This document shows, piece after piece, positions 43,504-52,841 of a stretch of DNA of 64,000 nt; the stretch's first letter is position 1; the number at the start of each line of letters is the position of its first letter. Below the pieces are notes generated by a model. It saw nothing but the letters and a program-made list of their open reading frames with translations, had not been told where the DNA came from and made no database searches. The stretch spans positions 1 to 64,000 of the forward strand of contig MSJI02000499.1 of the NCBI GenBank assembly GCA_001931905.2, read 5' to 3'. The position numbers and the translations under genes are program-made. The DNA is from Cladosporium sp. IMV 00045. Taxonomy: Eukaryota; Ascomycota; Dothideomycetes; Cladosporiales; Cladosporiaceae.

Positions 43504-44210
43504 CGCCAGGGTTTTGTAGACGTATTGTAAGAAAGGACAGGCAGAAATTCACACGTCGACGCGAAGAAATGTTCGAGTCTGCCAATGTCAGCTAATGATT
43601 TCCGCGGTGGCCGCTCTACCCGTTATCCACCTCAATGTGGTAACATGAGTCTGTGGGAAGGACTGGCATCATGTTGGTAGTTTCGAAGCGGCTTATCATG
43701 GAGGGAAACGCTCTGTGTCTAGAGACACATATGTGACCACAATGATGTTCATACAGAAGTTGTAGGGTTTTGCGTTGTAGGCATTTGTTCATACCGTCAG
43801 CCACAATAAGGGGAAGCTCCCAGTTTCGACCAATGACAGACGTTTCCGCGCTGATCGAAATGATATCGCCAAGCGCGGCTCAAGTTCTTGACTGCAACAT
43901 CCGAGATGCTCTTTGCGTTCTGTCATCCACGGTGCTCAGCCAATAGGATGGCATTGCGCGCTGGATCCACACCACATCTGGACCTCGCTGCGCACGTCTG
44001 TCAAAGGAACTCTCTATGGTGCCAACGACATGCAAGCGATGGCGGCAAAATGTCCTTTCCTGGCTACGGCCATGGTGCTTGACGGTAGGTCCGATATGTC
44101 ATCAAGACGGGCCCGGCTCTGGCAAAATGTATAAAAGCAAAGTTGATCTGTCCATCATGTTGCAAAGGAGAAAATCAAGTCCAGCCACTGGGTAATGCCC
44201 AGCCTTCATC
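43504..44210. promoter_or_regulatory. Divergent region between CadD-like gene and ABC transporter
   Basis: 707 bases, no coding frame supported. Has a clear TATA box near the ABC start. Confidence 0.45.
44130..44137 (+). promoter_or_regulatory. TATAAAAG, TATA box of the ABCG transporter
   Basis: Consensus TATA box 81 bases upstream of the ABC transporter ATG. TATA-type promoters are common for stress-inducible efflux pumps. Confidence 0.5.
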
Positions 44211-47200
44211 ATGCCTCCATACTTTGGATCTTCGCATATTCCCAAGGAACCAGTCCAAGAGGCCTACCATGAAACGCATATCGAAGATAATCCAGCCTTG
44301 GTAGAAGCTTCACCAGCCGAGTTAGAGAGACTAGGTGATCTTCATCGCCAAACAACTCGAAACTCACATGCAGGATTCGATGAAAAAGACGATACTCATA
44401 CGGAGTTTAAAGATTTCCTGCAGGACAACAACCCTGAAGGCAAATGGTATCCAGCACACCAAGGCGTCTGTTATGATTCACTTTCAGTATTTGGATCTTC
44501 CGGGACAGAACACTCGGCCAAAACTCTCGGGACAGCAATATGGAGGACTTTGACCTTTCAAGATGTCTTAGAAAAGGTCATACCTTCTTCTTTGAAGTTG
44601 CAAACCGCCCAGCCAAAGCCCATCATTTCCAAATTTTCTGGTGTCGTACGCAGTGGAGAAATGTTGCTGTAAGTCTGACCTACCTCACATGTATCAAATC
44701 GCAACCTGGATCACTAATGGATCGACAGAGTACTCGGGAACCCAGGCTCAGGCTGCTCAACCTTCTTGCGCACCATCGGCAACGACCACTCATCTTTCGA
44801 ATCCGTGCAAGGCTACCTGCGATTCTCAGGCCTCTCACCAAGCGATGTCCGACGAAGATATCGTGGAGAGGTTACATACGTGCCTGAAGACGACATGCAC
44901 TTCCCTACATTGACAGTGAGACAGACCTTGGAATTCGCGTTGCGCAGCAAAATGCCCAAGCGCTATCACGGGGACATTCCAGCTTTCCTTGACGTGTATG
45001 GCAAGTCTTTCGGGATGAGCCATGTCATGGATACCATGGTTGGTAACGAGTACATCCGTGGCATCTCAGGCGGCGAGAAAAAGCGAGTGTCTATCATGGA
45101 GTCACTTGCTGTTGATTCGGCAGTGGTTGCCTGGGATAACTCTACTCGCGGTCTGGACGCAGCTTCAGCAGTCAAGTACGCCCAAAGCTTGAGGATTCTG
45201 ACAGATGTTACGGCCAACGCCACCGTGGTCACGATTTATCAAGCGTCCGACGAAGTCTTCAGCCTGATGGACAAGGTGATGCTCATCGACGAGGGCAGGA
45301 TGCTCTATCAAGGCCCAAGCAACGAGGCCAAGCCTTATTTCGAACGCCTGGGTTACTTCTGTGACGAACGACAGAGGATATCAGACTTTCTCACGAGTGT
45401 CACGTCTCCGACTCAGCGCCGTTTCCGCGAAGGTTATGAGCAATCTGCGCCAAAAGGTGCAGTTGAACTGGAGAACGCTTTCAAGAACAGTACATATCAC
45501 GCCAAAGTCATGCAGGAGGTGTCTGCGTTTCGCGGCGAACAAGAACCCGGAATCTCCAACAAAGAAGACATGAACAACCCATTCGAGTCTGCGCAAGCAG
45601 TCAAAAAGTCGCGTTACGAGCCGGCAAGCTCATCCTACAACACATCGATCGTGAATCAGCTGCGCATCTGTCTACTTCGGGAGTGGTGGCAGTTGCGCCA
45701 ACACATGTCACCTTTGTACATTCGGTTGATCAGCATCGTGGTCAACGCTTTCCTGATTGGATCGATGTTCTACAACCAACCTCGCAACACCGACGGCATG
45801 TACTCGCGTGGAGGGTTCATCTTCTACTCGGTCATCACGACTGGCTGGATCCAATTAGCAGAGCTTGAGGGAGCGATGGAAGGCCGCCTGGTGATGGCTC
45901 GGCACAAAACGCAAGCAATGGTACGACCGAGCCTTGTCGGTCTTGCGAAAGTCGTGTTTGACCTTGCGATTATTTTGGTCGAAGTCGTGCTTTTCACAAT
46001 TGTGACCTACTTCCTGGGTGGAATGCGTCGAGAGGTATGTGCATCTTGGCTAAGTTACGAAGATCTGACAAGCTGACGATTTATGATCCCCAGGCTGATG
46101 CATTCTTCATATTCCTCCTGGTTCTGTATCTGGAAACCGTCTGTTTCACACAGATGTATCGTCTATTCGCAGCGGCATCGTCCTCTTTCGAGCTCGCCTT
46201 ACGCTACTGCGGTGTAATGCTACTCGCCTGCATCCTCTTCGGAGGTTACCTCTACCCACTTGGGAAACTTTTCGAGGACGTGCCATGGGTCGCGTGGATT
46301 GCAGTATGTGTCTTATCTCAAGTGCGCACGCGAGCCATGACTAACAAAGTTTCAGTACCTTACTCCTGTCATCTATGGCTTCGAAGCGATCGTCGTCACG
46401 GAATTCGGGGGCCTGATCTTCGACTGCGTCGACAGCGCAATAGTACCAAGTGGACCTGCATACCAAGACGCCTCCCTGCAGACATGTGCCTACCCGGGCG
46501 CGCAGCCTGGCCAAGCATTCATCAACGGGGCGGACTACTACACATCGTACTACGGGTTCAACAGCAATCATTTGTGGAGGAATGTTGGCATCATCATCGG
46601 CATGACGCTGGCCTATGCCTTGTTGTCATTGTTCTTGCTAGAAGTTTCCGAATGGAGTTCTGGAGCCGCGTCCGGAGTCAAGTTCAGTAAAAGTCGGCCA
46701 TCGCTCGACAATAAGACTGACATAGAAGCCGGCCCTGAGACAGCGAAGAACTCAACGCTTGATGACAGCGAGAGTCAGGAGGCCCAGCAAGCAGCAGTCA
46801 AGGGAACCACATCCATCTTCACCTGGAAGAATCTCTCTTACGATGTCCCGGTCGGTGGTTCGCAACGACGGCTTCTAGACGAGGTCTCTGGGTACTGCAA
46901 GCCCGGAGAAATGACAGCACTAGTAGGGTGCTCGGGGGCAGGAAAGTCCACACGTGAGTTCATGAGACAAAGCGGATGGGATCAATGCCGGCTGACATTT
47001 GCTCAGTTCTCACTGCACTTTCACAACGCCAAAAGTCTGGAACTGTCCATGGCGAGCTGAGAGCTGATGGAAGAGACTTAAGCCCGGCATTCCGAAGAAA
47101 AATAGGCTTCTGCACCCAAAGCGACATCCATGATGATACCAGCACAATACGCGAGGCCTTTCTGTTCTCTGCGCGGCTGAGACAAGATCAGGCGGTTCCA

Positions 47201-49000
47201 GATGCAGAGAAGGTGAAGTATGCTGATAGCGTCGTGGACTTGCTTGGCCTTCGGGAATATGCAGACGCTCTCATCGGATCTCTCAGCCTTGAATTGAAGA
47301 GAAAGACCTCGATAGGGGTTGAGCTTTGCGCGAAGCCAACGCTACTGATGTTCCTGGACGAGCCGACCAGTGTAAGAGCAACTATACAGAATTGTCGAAT
47401 TTGCATAGAGCTAATACTATCTAGGGCCTGGACAGCAAGGGTGCTCTGAGCATCGTCCGACTACTTCGCAAACTGGCAGATGGTGGCCAGGCAATTGTTT
47501 GCACCATTCACCAGGCTTCTCATCAGCAAATTGAATTGGTAAGACTGATATGTACCATACCATATACTCAAAAGCTGACCCCAGCCACAGTTTGATCGCA
47601 TCTTGGCTCTGCAACGTGGAGGCAAAGTGTTCTACAACGGCCCTGTCGGCACTTCTGGCAAAGCAGTGTTCGGTTATTTCGAGGAACATGGCTGCGAAGC
47701 GGAACCAGGAGCCAACGTTGCCGACTTCATAATTGAGGTTGGTACTGGCGGAATCGTACCAAAACAGGGCGATGGGTCGAGCTGGTCACGCACCTGGGCT
47801 GAATCTGCCGGAGCCCAAGAGGTTTTGAAATCCATTGAGAATGTCTACTCCAGCAAAGCTTCTCCTGCACTTGACGAAGATCTGCAGCAGTACTCTTCGT
47901 CCACTGCCCAACAGATTCGACTTCTGACCGTGCGAAACCTGAAGCAATTCTGGCGACTACCCGAATACCAATACGCAAGACTCTACGCTTGCTTCGTGCA
48001 TGCACTCTTCAACGGACTGACCTATCTCCAACTGGGCTACAGCGAGCAAGACCTCCAATCGATGGCCTTCTCGCTGTTCTTGATCCTCATGCTCGTCCCC
48101 GAGTTCATCAACGGGATCTCAATGCGGTTCATCGCCAACCGGAACATATGGCTAGAGAAAGAATTCCCAAGCAGGACTTACGGCAGCGCTGCCTTTGCAA
48201 GCTCCCAGATCCTGGCGGAGTTGCCGTTTACTTTTGTTGGCGCGATGGCCTTCTTTCTCGTCTTTTACTTCATGGTCGGATTGCCGTTGGGCGTACAGGG
48301 TGGATACACATTGTTGATGACCTTGTTCTTCCACCTGTTCGCGACGTCTTGGGGTCAGTGGATTGCTGCTCTCAGGTGAGTCGTACCCCATTCAAGTATG
48401 AAGACCATTTTCGGTACGTGTAGCTGACATGAATCACAGCCCCGACGCCATGGTCGCGGCAAACCTTATGCCTTTCTTCATCATCCTTTGCGAGCTCTTC
48501 AACGGAATCTTACAGCCTCCACACCAAATGCCTGTCTTTTGGCAATACACCATGTATTACATCACACCCTTCACATACTGGATCGGAGGGACGATGGCCA
48601 TGGTGCTTGATGGAAGACCTGTGGTGTGCGATGCCGACGAGCTGGTTTACTTCGAGTTGCCATCGAATTCAACGTGCGGCACGTTCGCAGAGCCGTTTCT
48701 TCAAAGCGCATCGGGTTACATTTCGAACCCTGATGAGAGCCGGGTTGGAGAGATGTGTGGCTATTGCCAGTACGCATCGGGGGAAGACGTAAGTTTGATA
48801 CGATTTTTCTGTTCAGGACTTGAGACTGACATTGAATTCTTTGACAGTTCCTGAAAAAGTACGGACTGTCTGGCTCGTCGATTTGGCGCAATTTTGGCAT
48901 TTTCTTGGGTTTCGTTGTCGCCAATTATGTTCTTGTGTTTGTCTTTGTTTATTGGCGGACGCCCAAGAGTGGGAAGCGAGTGACTGGTTGGAAGGCATAG
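44211..49000 (+). CDS. Pleiotropic drug resistance (ABCG/PDR) full-size transporter, 1,445 aa
   Basis: Model: join(44211..44668,44729..46034,46094..46303,46356..46953,47007..47371,47425..47538,47591..48375,48440..48788,48848..49000); eight introns of 52-64 bases, all in frame. ATP-driven efflux pump of the plasma membrane, layout NBD-TMD-NBD-TMD. NBD1 has the degenerate PDR Walker A (GNPGSGCST, Cys for Lys), signature ISGGEKKR and Walker [15 protein letters not shown]2 has canonical GCSGAGKST, Walker B FLDEPTSGLDS and His in TIHQAS. Its signature region reads [16 protein letters not shown], unlike the usual NVEQRKR. Extracellular loops carry cysteines as in PDRs. It may export a toxin or the NRPS product; no sequence proof of substrate. 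Confidence 0.93.
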
Positions 49001-49488
49001 ATCGCGAAATATAAACTGCCACTGCTTGACCACGCCCAACGTGATCAGCCCTATGATGAATCCCAAGATCCACCCATCGATATCACGGATCGACTACCGG
49101 GTTGGCAGACGACACGATCTTCGTTAGCTCGACTAGGCAGATGAAGGCGACCCACAAGACTTTCAGCGCTTGCCCGCACAATTCGCCCAGCCAGCCGCTG
49201 GCGTCACTCCAGCCCGCCCACGCCTGCCCTTTACCTGCTCGCCGATCGCCATGTGCCAGATGAAGCTTGATAGAGAATAGATCTTGCCCCTAGTGCGTGT
49301 GCGTGTGTGCCATGCTCTCCTCAACGGGTAAACACTACACTTCGGTGTGTGTGCAGACACCACTCGTCCTGTCACGCTCATGCACTACTACGTGAACATT
49401 CTCCAGTAACGAATATCCTCCCCAAGAGCATGCCATATATTCGAGGCCATTCTCCCCTTAGCATCATCCACGACAGCAACAACACAGC
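49001..49488. other. Intergenic region upstream of Spo71-like gene
   Basis: About 490 bases with a short GT-rich microsatellite near 49293-49310. No gene seen. Confidence 0.45.
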
Positions 49489-52400
49489 ATGAGTCGCCTT
49501 CCCGCCGACTCCTACACGGCCCGCCGTCTTGAGCATGCTACCCCGGAGCACCTGCACCATACCAGCAAGCGAACTTTCATCGGGCCCATTCCGGAAGGTT
49601 GGTTAAAGAGCCATAGGAAGCAGTGGTATAAGAAGTATCTACCCATCGGGGGTGATAGCAGGCAGAATACCTTCATCGCCGCCCAGCCGGTCGTGCAAGC
49701 GCCTGCGCCGCAGAGTGAGAGTGGATTGAGCGGTGCAGTTGTAAGAACGGGATCGGAAAATCAGCAGATACAACAGTCGCCGACGACAGCAAGCGATGGG
49801 AGAGATGTAGAGCATGAAAACGAGATTGCGCAAGACGCGGCACATGCAAGCAATGCGCAACCAAAAGAGCAAGGTGGAAATGCCCAGGCAGAGGTACAAT
49901 CGCCAATTATTCCGCAGCAAGCGACACCCAGGTTCTCTTCACAATCCGCCCTGGACAATAACAACGAGCAGTCGACCACTTCCCTACTGCCCAGGCAGCA
50001 TAGCGGGGAGCGGGGAAATGCTGAACCTCCTCGCTCACTCAACCGAACATCCACTCGCCGAGAGAGTAATGCTCTCGAGTCTCAACCCAGTAGAGGATTA
50101 CTCTTCGACCGCGCGCGCAAAACCGTGCCTCGCGTCCAGTTCAGCGAACCTTCGCGTCTTCAGATCCGCGCCAGAGCGCAGAAGCTCGCTGCTAAGGGCC
50201 GCTTGAGGGGGAGCAAGATCAAGGATGGCGAGGTCATCAAGATGGACAAGATGCTCGTGCGGATCGACATCACACAGCAGCAGCTGCCAGAGCAGTTCGA
50301 CGAGCGTGTCAGCCAGGGCGTCGAGACGAAGTCACTAGACAAATGGCGCGAGTTCATGGTGGTGTGCAGGAAGCACAGCGAGGACGACGCGACGGCTGTG
50401 CTGCAGCTGTACCAAACTAGGGTGATTGACATGTCGGAGCGTGGCAAGGTCAAGAAAAAGCCCAAGGCGCAAATCCTCCTGAGCGCGAGACACGCGAGAG
50501 TCTCGCTGTTCTCCTCCCTCGACAAGACTTTGTGTGTTTGGTCTAGCCAGAATGCGCGCACGACTATCTATTACCTTCGTGCGACTACTGCTTCGACTTC
50601 GGTGGAGTGGTACACTTTCCTCACCAGTATCATGGGCTGGAAACGAGCGCAGACCCTCACGGTTCATGTGCCAGACCTTAGTGTGAGTCTGCGACTGGAT
50701 GATCCTTTCGAAGCGCTCGACAATGCGCAGTTGCAGGTCGCCGAGCAAGATGCCAATGGTAACGGCCAGCTCGTCCAGTCTGCAACGGACGAATGCGGCG
50801 CGGCTGGCGCCATCGTCTCGCGCTGCCTTGCAATGCTCAAGAACTCAGCAGACTGGGAAGACGTGCTCAAAGCGTGGGCGAAGACCGGCCGCGTCGGGCT
50901 GGCTTGGAAAAGGTACGACCGCCTTGAGTGGGTGCATGGTGCTGCCGAAGAGAAGATGTATGGATCAATCGCCATGCAAAAGACGCACGACCTGGAGCTA
51001 CGGCCGAAAGATCACTACCCGCTCACTGTGAGGCCGCGGGGAGAGGCGCAGAGCATCGAGGAGCCGACTCCTGTTGAGGGCTTTTTGGTCAGGTTGACTA
51101 GCCAACAGGGACAAGATCGCAGGATGGGCAAGATGCTCTTCAAGAGGCTCTACTTCTCTACGATGGACAACTTTCTGCTTTTCCTCCGACCTGCCAGAGC
51201 AACACCGCCGCCTCCTCCAAAGATGCACTCATACGGCGACAACAACGTCCCCACCTCGGAGCAGATCGCAAAGGATGTGCCTCTCACCTTCGAAATTGAT
51301 CCCTACCCGGTCAAGGATGGTCAGCTATCCTGGCTAAAGGAAGGTGAAATACCTCCGCATGAGGTTCAACAGCACGACCAAGATGCCTCGCTTGAAGCAC
51401 AGAGAAATGTCGATATGTTGCTCGCCTCCGATGGCTTCATCAACCTGTGCGACGTCACCAAAGTCAGGCCAATGCACAAGGGCGCCACCCCGGCAGACGC
51501 CAACCTCGACAACGGTGAAGACGTTGATTTCAACGTGCACGGAAATGATGGTAACGACGACGACCTCGCCGATGACGGCTCCACAAGCGAAGTCGACGAA
51601 GACCGCATCTTCGAGCTCGTCATGAAAAACGGCCTTATCGTCCGCCTCCAAGCTTATAACAAAGCCGCCCGCAAGGAATGGATGACACGCATCCGCGCCC
51701 TCGTCAAATACTGGACCAAACGCTCCAAAGCGGACATGGACCTCTACAAACTGGTGCGCGAGCAGAACCTCCAAAGCCTCAACATCGACGAGCGCGCAGA
51801 AGCGGTAGTCGGCCAATTCGCGTACAAATGGGAAGTGTCGCAGTCCTACGCCTCCCCCATCCTCTACAACTTCTGCGGCATCGCCGACTGCCGCGCCATC
51901 CACCTGTCCGGTTTACTCTTCCGCAAACCCCGGCGCCACGGCACTTTCACGCGCTGCCACGTCATCCTCTCGCACGGCCACATGCTCGTGTACCAGGACA
52001 CGCTGCGCAAAACCTCCGGCAAGAAACTCGTGCACATCCACCACGAGCGCATCGCGTCCATCGATTTGCGGGGCTGCTACGTTTATTCAGGTCTCCTGAC
52101 GGAGAACGACCTGCTGTACCAGAACCGCACGTTCGACAGCAACACGCCGGGCCACAGCGCGCTGCCGAAAATGTACCTGGAGGATGGCTGGACGTCCACC
52201 GACGAGGATGCGATGACCACCTTCGTCATCTGGCACAGCAAGAGCAAGTCTTGGTTCCGCAGCTCGCAGCGCATGGACGATGTTAAGGATTCGCGGAAGA
52301 AAGCGGAGCGGAGCGGTGGTGCTGGGGATGGGGGGAAGAAGAGGGCGAAGTTCACAAGAGTCAGCCAGCTGGGCGCCACCGGGCGAAGTGTTGTTTTCAA

Positions 52401-52560
52401 GGCGAGGAGTCGCGCCGAGAGGGATCATTGGGTGTTGGGGATTAATAATGAGATTGAAAGGTTGGTTGCTAAGGGGGCTGGGGATGGGGAGGAGGTCAGG
52501 TTGGTGAAGGAGGAGGGGGCGGGGGTGGAGGAGGAGGAGGAAGACGACGATGATGCGTGA
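49489..52560 (+). CDS. SPO71: Spo71/Mug56-like PH-domain protein, 1,023 aa
   Basis: Intron-less 3.1-kb frame. Residues about 28-50 show RTFIGPIPEGWLKSHRKQWY, the conserved N-terminal signature of the Spo71/Mug56 family. A disordered Gln/Ser/Asn-rich region follows (about 60-200), then PH-like segments with basic strands (about 280-390, 525-760 and 800-1005). KMYLEDGWTSTDEDAMTTFV is the conserved C-terminal family motif, and HWVLGINNEIERL is a typical PH closing helix. In yeast, Spo71 and Mug56 act on the prospore/forespore membrane with Vps13-linked partners; in moulds the role is little known, probably membrane-associated. The protein ends in a run of Glu/Asp. Start ATG at 49489 is the first in frame and just precedes the conserved motif. 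Confidence 0.82.
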   Translation: MSRLPADSYTARRLEHATPEHLHHTSKRTFIGPIPEGWLKSHRKQWYKKYLPIGGDSRQNTFIAAQPVVQAPAPQSESGLSGAVVRTGSENQQIQQSPTTASDGRDVEHENEIAQDAAHASNAQPKEQGGNAQAEVQSPIIPQQATPRFSSQSALDNNNEQSTTSLLPRQHSGERGNAEPPRSLNRTSTRRESNALESQPSRGLLFDRARKTVPRVQFSEPSRLQIRARAQKLAAKGRLRGSKIKDGEVIKMDKMLVRIDITQQQLPEQFDERVSQGVETKSLDKWREFMVVCRKHSEDDATAVLQLYQTRVIDMSERGKVKKKPKAQILLSARHARVSLFSSLDKTLCVWSSQNARTTIYYLRATTASTSVEWYTFLTSIMGWKRAQTLTVHVPDLSVSLRLDDPFEALDNAQLQVAEQDANGNGQLVQSATDECGAAGAIVSRCLAMLKNSADWEDVLKAWAKTGRVGLAWKRYDRLEWVHGAAEEKMYGSIAMQKTHDLELRPKDHYPLTVRPRGEAQSIEEPTPVEGFLVRLTSQQGQDRRMGKMLFKRLYFSTMDNFLLFLRPARATPPPPPKMHSYGDNNVPTSEQIAKDVPLTFEIDPYPVKDGQLSWLKEGEIPPHEVQQHDQDASLEAQRNVDMLLASDGFINLCDVTKVRPMHKGATPADANLDNGEDVDFNVHGNDGNDDDLADDGSTSEVDEDRIFELVMKNGLIVRLQAYNKAARKEWMTRIRALVKYWTKRSKADMDLYKLVREQNLQSLNIDERAEAVVGQFAYKWEVSQSYASPILYNFCGIADCRAIHLSGLLFRKPRRHGTFTRCHVILSHGHMLVYQDTLRKTSGKKLVHIHHERIASIDLRGCYVYSGLLTENDLLYQNRTFDSNTPGHSALPKMYLEDGWTSTDEDAMTTFVIWHSKSKSWFRSSQRMDDVKDSRKKAERSGGAGDGGKKRAKFTRVSQLGATGRSVVFKARSRAERDHWVLGINNEIERLVAKGAGDGEEVRLVKEEGAGVEEEEEDDDDA

Positions 52561-52841
52561 GGGTGATGGGCGTGCGCATCTTCGTCTCGTTGACCATCAG
52601 ACGTTTCCCGGCATTGGGCCTCCCGTGGGGGTCGGCATCGCAGTGGGAGCCTTGTTCTCTTTTCTTTTCTTTTCTCTTATTCCTTCTGCATTGGCGTTTG
52701 TACCACATAGATACCCGGCATGGCGGAGAATGTAATAATGTCTCATAGCATACGACGCAAAAGCCTGCGCACTGTACACAGAATGCGAGATAAGAATCAT
52801 CAAACCAGCAAGCTTCCCACAATCTCATCATCCGCTTACCA

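Noticed and set aside
43600..43607. TCCGCGGT resembling a yeast Pdr1/Pdr3 site upstream of the ABC pump
   Set aside because: One base off the consensus, closer to the CadD-like start than to the pump, and filamentous fungi do not reliably use this element.
51334..51903. Minus-strand frame of 189 codons inside the Spo71-like gene
   Set aside because: Antisense shadow; the plus strand carries the conserved family motifs in one continuous frame.
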